Counted from the first letter of the stretch, positions 16,429 through 26,173 are shown. The stretch: 64,000 nt of DNA from JAAXQD01 sp963790095 (GCA_963790095.1 CAWBNO010000019.1:124001-188000); one strand, 5' to 3'. Notes: generated from the sequence alone by a model not told the origin. Translations and numbers: made by a program.

Positions 16429-18870
16429 ATGACATCCCCGTTGATTTACATAGAGGTGGCCGTTGCCCTTCCGGTACATAACACCTATACGTACAGGGTT
16501 CCCGAAGACCTTTCAGCGCTGGCCCTAACAGGAAAAAGGGTCCTCGTTCCCTTTGGTCGGCGCAGGGTAACGGGATATATTTTGGGTGTGTGCAAAAAAA
16601 ACCATCCGGAAGAGATAAAAACGGTTCTGGATATCCTTGACGAATCGTCCCTGTTTCCGTCATCTATGGTACCTTTCTTTAGATGGATTGCCGATTACTA
16701 CATTCATCCCATCGGAGATGTCATCAAGAACGCACTCCCTGGCGGACTGAATGTTTGTGACGACCACATGGTGAGCATTACGGCAAAAGGGGAAGAAGCG
16801 CGGGTCGAAAATTCTGTTACACCTTTGGAAATCGAGATTTTGAATCTGCTCACCGCAGCACCCTGCCGCCTAAAAGAACTCCGGAAAAAACTCCACCAGC
16901 AAATCCCCAATGCCCTGATGTATGCCATGGAAGATCAAGGGCATATTGAGCATACGTGTAAACTTAAAGGTGGAACGACAAAGCCGAAGGTCGATCGGTA
17001 TGTGGCGTTGACCGACTCGAATATGCCTGTGGACGGTCTTTCCAATTCAAGAAAAAAAATCATTGGGATGATCGAAGCCCAGGGTGAAATCTCGGTGAAA
17101 GAATTAAAGGCCGTGGTTCCGTCTGCCGCCAAATTAATCAAACATTTAGAAGCCGACGGTTATATTTCAATTTTTAATAAAAGAGTGTATCGCGATCCCT
17201 TTGGTGAAACCATCAGCTCGGACATCTCCCACAATCTCACCCAGGAACAGACAACCGTGGTCTCCACCGTAATGGCATCTCTGGGTCGAAAATTTTCAAC
17301 CTGCCTTTTAACCGGCGTCACCGGCAGCGGCAAGACCGAAGTTTACATGCACCTTGCGGCAAAGGCCATCGACGGCGGGTATTCCGTTTTAGTTCTGGTT
17401 CCCGAAATCGCTCTTATATCACAGATGGAGCGGCGCTTCCGGGCACGATTTGGCGAGGGCGTCGCCGTTCTACACAGTGCACTTTCCCCCGGAGAACGCT
17501 ATGATCAGTGGACCCGAATTGTCCGGGGTGAGGTTGCCATCGCCATTGGTGCCAGATCTGCTGTTTTTGCACCGTTTGAAAATATCGGGATTATCATCGT
17601 CGATGAAGAACATGACACATCCTACAAACAGGACGGTGGGTTGCGATACAATGCCAGAGATCTTGCCGTGGTAAGGGCAAAGCTTCAAAACGGTGTTGCC
17701 CTTCTGGGATCCGCCACGCCGTCCCTACAGTCCTACTATAATTTTAAAACAAATAAATTTAAGGGGGTTACCCTAAAAAAACGTGTTGAAAAACGACCGA
17801 TGCCCAAAATAACCATGGTCGATCTTCGAAAAAATAGAGATGTCAGGGGAATCCAGCGTTTTATTACGCCTGAACTCCACGAGGCAATGGGAACAACCCT
17901 TGCCCGTGGCGAGCAGGTACTCCTTTTTCTGAACCGGCGAGGTTTCGCCAGCTATCCGGTCTGCTCCGCCTGTGGTGAATCCATACAATGTAAAAACTGT
18001 GACATTTCTCTGACACTCCACCAAAAGGCCAATGCATATAAATGTCATTACTGTGGTTTTACACGGGCGGCGGTATCGGACTGCAAGACCTGCGGGTCCT
18101 CAAAGATCCGGCTCTTGGGACTCGGCACTGAAAAGATCGAATCTACGGTGAAAACCCTTTTTCCCGATGCCATGGTGGCCAGGATGGATCGTGATACCAC
18201 CCGGAGAAAAGGATCGATCATCAAAATATTAAAAGGTCTGAGAAACCAAACCATCGATGTTTTGGTGGGAACCCAGATGGTGGCCAAAGGACATGACTAT
18301 CCGAATATCACCCTGGTGGGGATTATCTGTGCAGATCTCTCCCTCAACTTTCCGGACTTTCGAGCCGCAGAGCGAACCTTTCAGCTTCTGGCCCAGGTCG
18401 CCGGACGTGCCGGACGGGGGTCTGTGCCCGGCAATGTAATCCTTCAAACCTACAACCCAGATCATTCCAGCATTTTATATGCGACGGCTCAGGACTTTGA
18501 GGCCTTTTACAACGACGAGATCGGATTCCGGGAAAATCTGAATTATCCCCCATTTTCAAGAATGGTCCAACTTAAAATATCCGGTAAAAACAAGGAAAAG
18601 ACCCGGGACCATGCCCAGGCATTGGGAGATCTCTGCGTTGATTTAAAAAGAAACAATCGATCGTTTTTGAGATCTTTGGAGATTTTAGGCCCCATAGAAG
18701 CGCCGATTCCAAAGATTGCCAAACACTACCGTTGGCAAATATTATTAAAAGGCCGAAGCGTTAAGCCCCTCCACGGGTTTCTTCACAAGGTGTGGTTTGA
18801 GAACCGGGCAGCCATCCAAAACCGGGATGTTAAGGTTGTTCTGGACGTGGACCCGTTTTTTATGATCTAA
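16429..18870 (+). CDS. priA: Primosomal replication restart helicase PriA
   Basis: An 813-residue SF2 helicase that reloads the replisome at stalled forks. An N-terminal DNA-binding domain (about 1-110) is followed by a linker, then Walker A Gly-Val-Thr-Gly-Ser-Gly-Lys-Thr (about residue 295) and the Asp-Glu-Glu-His box (about 391). Eight zinc-binding cysteines in paired Cys-x-x-Cys motifs lie at about 511-557, and helicase motifs V and VI (Ala-Gly-Arg-Ala-Gly-Arg) follow. Length is normal. The ATG at 16429 gives the typical Ile-Glu-Val-Ala-Val start; a TTG at 16381 would add 16 atypical residues. Confidence 0.93.
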   Translation: MTSPLIYIEVAVALPVHNTYTYRVPEDLSALALTGKRVLVPFGRRRVTGYILGVCKKNHPEEIKTVLDILDESSLFPSSMVPFFRWIADYYIHPIGDVIKNALPGGLNVCDDHMVSITAKGEEARVENSVTPLEIEILNLLTAAPCRLKELRKKLHQQIPNALMYAMEDQGHIEHTCKLKGGTTKPKVDRYVALTDSNMPVDGLSNSRKKIIGMIEAQGEISVKELKAVVPSAAKLIKHLEADGYISIFNKRVYRDPFGETISSDISHNLTQEQTTVVSTVMASLGRKFSTCLLTGVTGSGKTEVYMHLAAKAIDGGYSVLVLVPEIALISQMERRFRARFGEGVAVLHSALSPGERYDQWTRIVRGEVAIAIGARSAVFAPFENIGIIIVDEEHDTSYKQDGGLRYNARDLAVVRAKLQNGVALLGSATPSLQSYYNFKTNKFKGVTLKKRVEKRPMPKITMVDLRKNRDVRGIQRFITPELHEAMGTTLARGEQVLLFLNRRGFASYPVCSACGESIQCKNCDISLTLHQKANAYKCHYCGFTRAAVSDCKTCGSSKIRLLGLGTEKIESTVKTLFPDAMVARMDRDTTRRKGSIIKILKGLRNQTIDVLVGTQMVAKGHDYPNITLVGIICADLSLNFPDFRAAERTFQLLAQVAGRAGRGSVPGNVILQTYNPDHSSILYATAQDFEAFYNDEIGFRENLNYPPFSRMVQLKISGKNKEKTRDHAQALGDLCVDLKRNNRSFLRSLEILGPIEAPIPKIAKHYRWQILLKGRSVKPLHGFLHKVWFENRAAIQNRDVKVVLDVDPFFMI

Positions 18871-18963
18871 ATCCTGTATTGGGATGCGGTTTGACGGCCG
18901 GTTGCCGTACAAATCCTTGCCCAGACCAAACAAACGGGTCGGTTTAAAATAAAAAGATGCAAC

Positions 18964-18991
18964 TTGACATTCCAAAGCATACAACTTAAAT
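18964..18991 (+). promoter_or_regulatory. Candidate promoter for the DUF1573 selenoprotein gene
   Basis: TTGACA at 18964-18969 with TTAAAT at 18986-18991, a 16-base spacer. It lies about 95 bases before the DUF1573 start in a 217-base gap after priA. Confidence 0.4.
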
Positions 18992-19087
18992 AGTCTGTTC
19001 ATGCCCTGTCGGACAGCCGGATGACGGGACCGAAGATCCGATTTTTCAAACCGAATTACAACATGTGATCTATAGGAATTTTTTAAA

Positions 19088-19819
19088 ATGAGAGCTAAAA
19101 TTTGTGCTTCCTTTTTTCTACTGTTCTGCATGGCTTTTTTCCAAGCCAGCGCTTTTGGCGCCTCGAAACCAACACCTCAATCACCCTCCGCCGTAGTACC
19201 GGAAAGCCGTTACACCTTTGCCCAGGTTACGGACGGCACTGAAGTAACCCATGGTTTTGTCATACAAAACCAAGGAACCGCTCCGCTGAAGATCGAGAGC
19301 GTCAAAACCGGGTGAGGGTGCACCACTGTCTCATACCCGAGACAGATCCCTGCCGGCGGCGAGGGAAAGATTGTCATTAAAGTCGATACATCGGGCTACG
19401 GTGGAAGAACCGTTACCAAAACCATACGGGTCAAAACCAATTTACCCGACCAACCCGTACTTCACCTGACCATTTCCGGTAATGTTGAAAACTTTGTTAC
19501 CATCGTTCCGAAGCGGGCCACGCTCCGCGGTTTTCCCGGCGATAAAATAACATCAACCGTGAAGATCATACCTGAAAAAAAGTATCCGTTCGGAATTTCC
19601 GACGTCACGGCAATTACTGGAAAATACATCCAGTATACGCTGGAAAAAAATAAATCTTCAGAAAATATGGAATATGTTCTGACAGTTGAAAACCTGAAAA
19701 ATGATACGGGCCGCTATTTTGATACCATCAAATTGACTACGGACAGCAAAATACGGCCGGAGATCAAAATCTATGTCTACGGATATATCTCAGAACGGCC
19801 GAAAAACCCCAAAAAATAA
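19088..19819 (+). CDS. DUF1573 exported protein with probable selenocysteine
   Basis: Read through an in-frame TGA at 19313-19315, this gives a 243-residue protein. It has a signal peptide (about 1-24, ending Ser-Ala-Phe-Gly-Ala), then an immunoglobulin-like DUF1573 domain. In DUF1573 proteins the conserved motif is Ser-Cys-Gly-Cys-Thr; here it reads Thr-Gly-Sec-Gly-Cys-Thr, so the TGA replaces the first Cys (residue 76) and Cys78 remains. The downstream part keeps the family pattern (Pro-Ala-Gly-Gly-Glu-Gly-Lys-Ile, then Asp-Thr-Ser-Gly-Tyr-Gly-Gly-Arg). The frame is unbroken to 19819. A seven-pair hairpin follows the TGA. A nonsense mutation is the alternative. TAGGAA lies nine bases before the ATG. 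Confidence 0.75.
19313..19345 (+). promoter_or_regulatory. Putative selenocysteine UGA with downstream hairpin
   Basis: CTGTCTC (19326-19332) pairs perfectly with GAGACAG (19339-19345) around a six-base loop, ATACCC, whose first base is 18 positions after the TGA. The distance suits a bacterial SECIS. The loop lacks the G usually found in its first two positions, so the match is imperfect. Confidence 0.5.
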
Positions 19820-19820
19820 G

Positions 19821-20462
19821 ATGAAAAATATCAAAGTTGTTGCTTTCGATTGTGACGGCGTCATGTTCGACACAACAAAGGCCAACATTGTCTATTATAA
19901 TAAGATATTGGGCCATCTCGGTCAGCCGCCGTTGACCCCCGATCAATTTGCTTACTGCCACAGCCATACCGTAGAGCAGTCCATTGAATTCCTCTGTAAT
20001 ACCCCGGAAGATATCAAGACGGCCCAGAGTTATCGGAAAAATATGAGCTATCTTCCCTTTTTAAAATATATGGTCATGGAACCTGATTTAAAACAGCTCC
20101 TTAAAATCCTCAGGCCGACATATAAAACCGCAGTTGCAACCAACCGATCCGACACCATGGAACGGGTTCTAACGGAACACGGCCTGGAAGGGTATTTTGA
20201 CCTTGTGGTCAGTTCCTTGGACGTGGAGCGTCCCAAACCTCACCCGGACCCCCTGATAAAAATTCTGGAACATTTTGGAATAGAACCGAATCATGCGATA
20301 TATATCGGGGATTCGAACCTCGACGAAGTTGCGGCAAAAGCGGCGGGGATGCCCTTTGTGGCGTATCGAAACAGATCCCTTTCCGCTGAGTTTCATATAC
20401 ACAGCTTGAAAGAAATTGCAACGATCCTTGATTTCAGGGCAAACGCATTTGAATCCCAATAG
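19821..20462 (+). CDS. HAD-superfamily phosphatase (phosphoglycolate phosphatase-like)
   Basis: A 213-residue HAD subfamily IA hydrolase. Motif I is Phe-Asp-Cys-Asp-Gly-Val-Met-Phe-Asp (about residues 8-16), motif II Ala-Thr-Asn-Arg-Ser near 98, motif III a Lys-Pro-His-Pro-Asp-Pro near 137, and motif IV Ile-Gly-Asp-Ser near 157. A cap domain lies between motifs I and II. It probably dephosphorylates a small phosphorylated metabolite such as 2-phosphoglycolate. The ATG at 19821 comes one base after the DUF1573 stop, so the two genes form an operon. A longer in-frame start at 19773 would overlap the upstream gene. Confidence 0.8.
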   Translation: MKNIKVVAFDCDGVMFDTTKANIVYYNKILGHLGQPPLTPDQFAYCHSHTVEQSIEFLCNTPEDIKTAQSYRKNMSYLPFLKYMVMEPDLKQLLKILRPTYKTAVATNRSDTMERVLTEHGLEGYFDLVVSSLDVERPKPHPDPLIKILEHFGIEPNHAIYIGDSNLDEVAAKAAGMPFVAYRNRSLSAEFHIHSLKEIATILDFRANAFESQ

Positions 20463-20562
20463 AGAGAGAACGCTCCACAACGGGGTATATCTCTTTCCAA
20501 CCGACTGAAACTTGTGCTCGAGCACCCGTAAACCCGAGCCGAAAATTTATTATAGGGGTCGG

Positions 20563-20787
20563 TTATTGGTTGCCGAACCCATTGTTGTCGCCGCAATCCG
20601 GGCATTCCCAGGTGATTCCGTTGCAAGACATCCCCCAGATATTTTCCAACATGCATTCCTGACACATGGCAAAGCCGCAACGGCATCTCCAGCAAAAAGG
20701 CGGTTTCTTCCTGCAGCAGTGGCAGCCGCTTTGTTTGGCAATGCGGCGTTTTTCCCTATAAGACGTTCTTTTTACAGAGCCTGTCAT
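20563..20787 (-). CDS. Small cysteine-rich zinc-ribbon protein
   Basis: 74 residues with twelve cysteines, arranged Cys-x-Cys-Cys-x6-Cys-x2-Cys-x-Cys-x4-Cys-x2-Cys and then Cys-x7-Cys-x2-Cys. This is consistent with two or three zinc-binding knuckles. The first 20 residues are basic. It overlaps the end of the CoA-binding gene by 32 bases on the same strand, so it is probably co-translated. I do not recognise a named family; binding of metal, nucleic acid or protein are all possible. Confidence 0.6.
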   Translation of the reverse strand: MTGSVKRTSYREKRRIAKQSGCHCCRKKPPFCWRCRCGFAMCQECMLENIWGMSCNGITWECPDCGDNNGFGNQ

Positions 20788-21190
20788 GTTCGATCTTTAT
20801 GCATTTGTTCATTAACACATCGATGCCTGCTTCTGTTAACAGTGCTGCGGCTTCCGGGTTTTCGATGTCCAGCTGCATCCAGAAGACCTTCGGGGAGAGG
20901 CGGGCGGCTTCACGGGCATGGGGCACCATCTGTGGGGGATTTCGGAATACGTCCACAATATCCACGTTTTCCTGGATATCATCCAGTGTGGCATAGGCTT
21001 TTTCGCCCAGAATTTCTTTTTGCCCGGGCCGGACCGGAATGATTCGGTATCCCTGATTTTTGAGATATCTGGCGACGCTGTTGGAGTCTCTTTCGGGTTT
21101 GGGGCTTAAACCCACAATGGCAATGGTCTTTGCGTTTTCCAGTGTTCTTTTAATTTCATCATCTTCGGTAATTATCTTGCCGGGTTTCAT
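20756..21190 (-). CDS. CoA-binding domain protein (YccU-like)
   Basis: A 144-residue single Rossmann-like CoA-binding domain. It has Ile-Ala-Ile-Val-Gly-Leu-Ser-Pro-Lys-Pro-Glu-Arg near residue 23, Arg-Ile-Ile-Pro-Val-Arg-Pro-Gly near 50, and Val-Asp-Val-Phe-Arg near 80. The family is related to the CoA-ligase domain of succinyl-CoA synthetase but consists of the nucleotide-binding domain alone; its function is poorly known. A Cys in Met-Asn-Lys-Cys-Ile near residue 130 is typical of the family. Confidence 0.78.
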   Translation of the reverse strand: MKPGKIITEDDEIKRTLENAKTIAIVGLSPKPERDSNSVARYLKNQGYRIIPVRPGQKEILGEKAYATLDDIQENVDIVDVFRNPPQMVPHAREAARLSPKVFWMQLDIENPEAAALLTEAGIDVLMNKCIKIEHDRLCKKNVL

Positions 21191-21274
21191 GGTATAATTC
21201 CTTATGCGATCTTGCTGTTTTACTGAATCAATGATAGGAACAGAATGGTCAACGACATATTGTAGTTAAAGATT

Positions 21275-21435
21275 GATGATCTCGTAAAAAGTCATGAATT
21301 AAACTACAGATAGCCAAGTAAAAAGGTTCATATACAAGGCGTATTATTTTTTCAGGAACGAGGCAATACATGTAGTATGCCGAGTGTCTGAAAAAATACT
21401 ACAACGCAGTAGATGGGACTTTTTACGACGCCATC
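21275..21435. repeat. 161-bp palindromic MITE-like element
   Basis: Left arm GATGATCTCGTAAAAAGTC (21275-21293) and right arm GACTTTTTACGACGCCATC (21417-21435) are inverted copies matching at 16 of 19 positions. The ends are of the same family as the element at 60494-60683, but the interior differs. It carries no ORF. It fills most of the 324-base gap between the CoA-binding gene and polA. Confidence 0.75.
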
Positions 21436-21514
21436 AAATTTAATGCAACAAAGGAGCCGTGTCAACCGGCACCGAGCCGGAACAAACCCGGCCCGCAACA
21501 CCATCTGAGACCCT

Positions 21515-24194
21515 ATGAAAAATGACAAAACAGTATATCTTATCGACGGCAGTGCATATATTTACCGTGCCTACCACGCCATACGGGGGTTGAGCAATTC
21601 AAAGGGCTTTCCAACAAATGCAGCGTTCGGATTCACCCGAATGTTAATAAAACTCATTGAAGATCGATCCCCGGAGTATGTCGCCCTGTTTTTTGATGCC
21701 AAGGGGCCCACCTTTCGGCACGAAATATACCCGGACTACAAAGCCAATCGTCCCCCCATGCCCGAAGACTTGTCGGTTCAAGTCCCCTATATAAAAAAAA
21801 TCACCCATGGATTCAACATCCCGGTTATGGAAATGCAGGGTTTTGAGGCGGATGACCTTATCGGCACGTTCAAACAACAGGCTGAAGCGGCCGGATTCTC
21901 CGTTGTAATGGTCACCGGGGACAAGGATTTCGTGCAGCTGGTCACCGATACGACCACTATCTGGGACCCCATGAAAGAAAAAATCATCGATTTAGAAGGC
22001 GTTAGAAAATCTTTTGGTGTCGAGCCCCAACAAATGGTCGACGTTATGGCCCTTTCCGGCGATGCGTCGGACAATATCCCCGGGGTTCCGGGCATCGGAC
22101 CCAAAACCGCCCTGTCTTTGATTCAAACCTACGGAAACATCGAGCATCTTTATGAACAAATCGAAACGATTACAAAGAAAAAACAGCATCAAAACCTTGT
22201 TCAATACAAAGAACAAGCCTTTTTGAGCAAAAAACTGGTTACCATCGATACAGATGCGCCGGTTCCATTCAATCCTGAAAACTTAAAATGCCAACCCCCG
22301 GACAACAGCACGCTGTCCCGCCTTTTTAAAACCCTGGAATTCAGGCAATTACAACAAGCCTTTCCTCAGAAGGCCGATCTTTCAAATAAAAATTATTGCA
22401 CCATATGGGACCTGTCGGCACTGTCGGATCTGCGCCTTCGCCTGGAAACCACCGAAATATTCGCCGTCGACACCGAAACCACCTCCAAGAATCCCATGGA
22501 GGCACGGATCGTGGGTCTTTCCTTTTCCATCGAGCCCCATGAGGCCTTTTACATCCCCTGTGCCCATACGTATCCGGATGCACCTGCCACAGCTGGCGCT
22601 TGAAGACGTATTGAAACAGTTGAAACCGGTGCTGGAAAATCCCAAGATCAAAAAGGTCGGTCAAAATATAAAATATGACTGGATGGTCCTTGAACGACAC
22701 GGAATAGACCTGGCCGGCGCTATCTTCGACACCATGTTGGCATCCTATCTCATCGACCCTTCAAAACGTGCCCACAACCTGGATCAGATCGCCCTCGATT
22801 TTCTGGATCACAAAACAATTACCTACGAGGAAGTTGCAGGCAAAGGCAAAAAGAACATGTGTTTTGCAGAAATTCCCATTGAAAAGGCCGCTCCCTATTC
22901 TTGCGAAGATGCAGATGTTACATTGGCGGCCTATCATGTTCTGATGCCGAAAATCAAAGCTTCCGGTTTGATGGAACTTTTTGAAAAGGTCGAAATGCCC
23001 CTGGTGCCTGTTTTGATGAAGATGGAAATGACCGGCATATGTGTTGACCGGGAAAAGCTCCGGGATCTTTCAAAATCGTTTGAACACCAGCTCGAGTTGC
23101 TCGAAAAAATGATATATTCAATGGCCGGTGAAGAATTTAATATAAAATCGACCCAGCAGCTTGGAAAGATACTGTTTGAAAAGCTTAAACTGCCGGTTCA
23201 AAAAAAGACCAAGAAAAAAACCGGGTATTCAACGGACGTCAACGTGTTGACATCCCTTGCAGAAAAGCATGAACTCCCTCAACTTATTTTAAGGCACAGA
23301 ACTTTGGCCAAGCTGAAATCGACCTATACCGATGCCCTGCTCAACCTCGTTCATCCGGTAACCGAAAGAATTCATACCTCCTACAATCAAACGGTGACGG
23401 CCACCGGAAGATTGAGCAGCTCTGATCCGAACCTCCAGAATATACCCATCCGAACGGAAGAGGGGATAGAAATTCGCAGAGCATTTGTTCCCAGAAAGGG
23501 GTGGACACTGGTTTCCGCAGATTATTCCCAGATAGAACTCCGTATTCTGGCCCATTATGCCAATGATGAAATTTTGATTCAAGCTTTCAAAGGTGATGAG
23601 GATATTCACACACGAACGGCAACTGAAGTGTTCCAGGTCTTTCCGTCGTTTATAACACCCGAATTGCGACGGCAGGCCAAAGCGATCAATTTCGGCATTG
23701 TATATGGTATGAGTCCTTACGGCCTTTCCAAAGAGCTGGGCATCAGCCGTAAAATGGCCACAACCTATATCGACAATTATTTCTCGAGATATAAAGGTGT
23801 GAAAAGGTTCATCGATCAGACCATCGAAGACGCCAGAAAGACCCAAAGAACCAGCACCCTTCTGGGCCGAATCAGACTTCTGCCGGATATCAACAGTCCC
23901 AACAAGATGGTCCGGGAGTTTGCAGAACGAACCGCCATCAATACGCCGGTGCAGGGCACAGCCGCTGACCTTATCAAACTGGCCATGATCCATGTGGACG
24001 CCGCCTTCGGAGAAAAAGGCCTTAAAAGCGCCATGCTCCTTTCAGTACATGATGAAATCGTGTTTGAAGTTCCGCCCAAAGAGCTCGAACCCGTTAAAGA
24101 TCTGGTGAAAAAAACCATGGAAGGGATCTGGGACCTCAAAGTGCCCCTGAAGGTGAATGTGGTATCGGGCAGTAATTGGGCTGAAGCCCACTAA
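21515..24194 (+). CDS. polA: DNA polymerase I, interrupted by a one-base frameshift
   Basis: Two frames together make a full-length PolA. The first (21515-22603) holds the 5' nuclease domain (about 1-290) and the start of the 3'-5' exonuclease, with exo I motif Asp-Thr-Glu-Thr. The second continues in the +1 frame with the rest of the exonuclease and the polymerase domain: motif A Ser-Ala-Asp-Tyr-Ser-Gln-Ile-Glu-Leu-Arg, the O-helix, and motif C His-Asp-Glu. Protein homology switches frame at about 22586-22592. Removing the A at 22589 restores Ala-Pro-Ala-Gln-Leu-Ala-Leu-Glu. Since polA is normally important, a sequencing or assembly error is the likeliest cause. An intact exo motif predicts proofreading. 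Confidence 0.88.
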
Positions 24195-24243
24195 CCCGGA
24201 TTTCCCATTAAATACGTATTCAATTTTTCGAAACCGTCACCGT

Positions 24244-24417
24244 TTACTCTTTGGATTTTTCGGACGTTTCTTCCAATCCTTTCACTGTCTCTTCCACAGT
24301 TTGGTAGATAGACTTGAATGTCTCGTTAAAACCGGCGGGGCCCAGCCTTCCGGTTTCGATGAATTTCACGACGATTTCTTTGGTGGATCTGAGAATCAGC
24401 TCATCGATAGAACTCAT
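24244..24417 (-). CDS. Small conserved protein resembling a MucR N-terminus
   Basis: 57 residues from the ATG at 24417, which lies eight bases after AAAGG on the minus strand (a GTG at 24426 is possible). The sequence Lys-Glu-Ile-Val-Val-Lys-Phe-Ile-Glu-x-Gly-Arg-Leu with a following Phe-x-x-x-Tyr-x-x-Val recalls the helical N-terminus of MucR/Ros regulators, but no zinc finger is present. Function unknown. Transcribed towards the polA 3' end. Confidence 0.5.
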   Translation of the reverse strand: MSSIDELILRSTKEIVVKFIETGRLGPAGFNETFKSIYQTVEETVKGLEETSEKSKE

Positions 24418-24540
24418 TTGCAGCACCTTTCTGTTAGGAGTTTTTACAATAAAATTGATCCGTTAGCAGAAAAATCCTTTGATGTCAAGATTCTCTCTAA
24501 CCGTTTTGTTCCCGGCATTAAAAAAATAATAAGGGTTTAT

Positions 24541-24569
24541 TTGACACCGACCGTTTTCTTAATTATTAA
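24541..24569 (+). promoter_or_regulatory. Promoter of queF and the lipoprotein gene
   Basis: TTGACA at 24541-24546, a 17-base spacer, then TATTAA at 24564-24569. The start would be near 24576, leaving a leader of only about 22 bases, too short for a preQ1 riboswitch. Confidence 0.55.
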
Positions 24570-24597
24570 AAGGGATAATTATAATGGAGACAAAAAA

Positions 24598-25005
24598 ATG
24601 ACACCAACCTTTGAAAACCATATAAAATACACTATTGAAAGTCCGGACATCGTAAAGACCGACCTTCTGACGCCCATCGAATATCAATATCGATCCCGAA
24701 GAGATGTTGATATCGTCATCCGACAACCGGAATATACATCGGTATGTCCCATGACCGGATTACCCGATGTTGGATGCATAACCATTAAGTACCGGCCGGA
24801 CCAAAAAATCGTTGAACTGAAATCCTTGAAATTTTATCTGTTGCAGTACCGGAATGTGGGCATTTTTTATGAGCATGTGGCCAACCGGATTCTCGATGAT
24901 CTTGTTGCCGTTCTATCCCCCAAATTTATGGAGGTTACCGGAGATTTCACAGCAAGGGGCGGAATCACGGCCAGAGTTACCGCGGTGTTCGAGGGGAATA
25001 CATAA
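24598..25005 (+). CDS. queF: NADPH-dependent preQ0 reductase QueF
   Basis: A 135-residue type I QueF of the tunnelling fold, reducing the nitrile of 7-cyano-7-deazaguanine to preQ1 for tRNA queuosine. Ser-Val-Cys-Pro-Met-Thr-Gly-x-Pro-Asp carries the nucleophile Cys50 and general acid Asp57. Glu-Leu-Lys-Ser-Leu-Lys-Phe-Tyr and the later Tyr-Glu-His follow as expected. The ATG at 24598 is nine bases after GGAG; an in-frame ATG at 24583 is possible. Stop and start overlap with the following lipoprotein gene. Confidence 0.9.
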   Translation: MTPTFENHIKYTIESPDIVKTDLLTPIEYQYRSRRDVDIVIRQPEYTSVCPMTGLPDVGCITIKYRPDQKIVELKSLKFYLLQYRNVGIFYEHVANRILDDLVAVLSPKFMEVTGDFTARGGITARVTAVFEGNT

Positions 25006-25964
25006 TGTCCAAAACTACCAAAATTCACGGTGTAAATCAATATCACGTTGCTGTTATTTTATCATTATTCCTGATTTTTTCCTTGACAGGAGGGTGCTCA
25101 ACGTATTCGTCCATGGAGAGAAAAACCAAGCGAATGGTCAGAGATCTTCGGGCGTCGGACGGTGATTTGAAAAAAAGAATGGCCATTACCCTTTTTGAAA
25201 ACAAAACGGCGTTTTCTGATACGGAGATGCAACAACGCTTTTTTATCGATCTGACGGAAAAGATAATGTCTTCATGCCCCGACGTCCTTTTGGTAAAACC
25301 GGGGGATTCCGGCTATCCTGATTTTTTGGTAACTTTACCCAGGAAGGCATCCGGACGGGTCGACAACTATGATCTGGCCACGTCCGGCAGACGGTCCGGT
25401 TTGAATTCAATTGTAACCGGCGCGTTAAATGATGCCAGAATCGATAAAAGGAAAAAGGGGTTCTGGTGGTGGAAAGACATTCATCACTATGTCCAATTTC
25501 AGATTGTCGCTGAAGTATACGATACCGAAACCGGCGCAAAGCTTCTCGACGAAAGTTTTATGCGCGAAATGGAAATCGACGAATCAGACCTGGAATCCAC
25601 CGGTGCAGACGATGAAATCAAGGCCTATATAAAAGATGATATTTTTAAGACCATCGCCATTGATATGGGCGAAAAAATCTGTAATGCCGTGGTGTTAGAT
25701 CCCTGGACAGGATACATTACCTCCATTGTTGATGATAAGATCATTCTATCCTCTGGAGAACGGGTGGGAGTTGAGCCCGGGGACATCTTTGAAGTTTATA
25801 ACAGTACGGATACCTTCCAGGGCGTGGACGGTCACCGATTCTTTATTCCCGGTCTTAAGACCGGAGAAATAGAAATAACCACCGTCTATCCCGACACTGC
25901 TGAAGCTGTTCGTATTTCAGGCCAAGACATTCGTGAAGGCTTTACGGTTCGACCAAAAGATTAA
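25005..25964 (+). CDS. Lipoprotein with FlgT-like C-terminal part
   Basis: 319 residues. A signal sequence ends in a lipobox, Leu-Thr-Gly-Gly-Cys, with lipidated Cys31. A middle domain (about 60-200) resembles the nucleotide-independent alpha/beta fold of CsgG/FlgT-type outer-membrane lipoproteins. The C-terminus (about 230-319) has a beta-rich Ser-Gly-Glu-Arg-Val-Gly-Val-Glu-Pro-Gly-Asp segment like the FlgT C-terminal domain. No flagellar genes are near. It probably sits in the outer membrane facing the periplasm. The start overlaps the queF stop by one base (TAATG). Confidence 0.6.
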   Translation: MSKTTKIHGVNQYHVAVILSLFLIFSLTGGCSTYSSMERKTKRMVRDLRASDGDLKKRMAITLFENKTAFSDTEMQQRFFIDLTEKIMSSCPDVLLVKPGDSGYPDFLVTLPRKASGRVDNYDLATSGRRSGLNSIVTGALNDARIDKRKKGFWWWKDIHHYVQFQIVAEVYDTETGAKLLDESFMREMEIDESDLESTGADDEIKAYIKDDIFKTIAIDMGEKICNAVVLDPWTGYITSIVDDKIILSSGERVGVEPGDIFEVYNSTDTFQGVDGHRFFIPGLKTGEIEITTVYPDTAEAVRISGQDIREGFTVRPKD

Positions 25965-26009
25965 TTCCACGGGAATAAAAAATCTATCTTACGCTAAAAA
26001 AACATTTTT

Positions 26010-26173
26010 CCCAGTTTGTTTACGATCAATTAGGGTCAACCCTTATTGAGCGAAAGTTTAGGATGCCCCAAATCCGAGGCATCAAGGGCGATGCCGTAGT
26101 CGTCTACTGCGAGCCCTTGATAACGATGGGGATAGGGTATCATAAGCTTTCCCGAAGGGTAAACAAACTGGGA
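26010..26173. repeat. 164-bp inverted-repeat element
   Basis: CCCAGTTTGTTTAC at 26010-26023 is inverted as GTAAACAAACTGGG at 26159-26172. Inside, ATCAAGGGC and GCCCTTGAT form a second inverted pair, so the whole element can fold. There is no ORF. It lies between the lipoprotein gene and the convergent cyclase gene. Confidence 0.7.

Noticed and set aside
24576..24597. Possible preQ1 riboswitch before queF
   Set aside because: Only about 22 bases separate the predicted transcription start and the start codon, too short for the fold.
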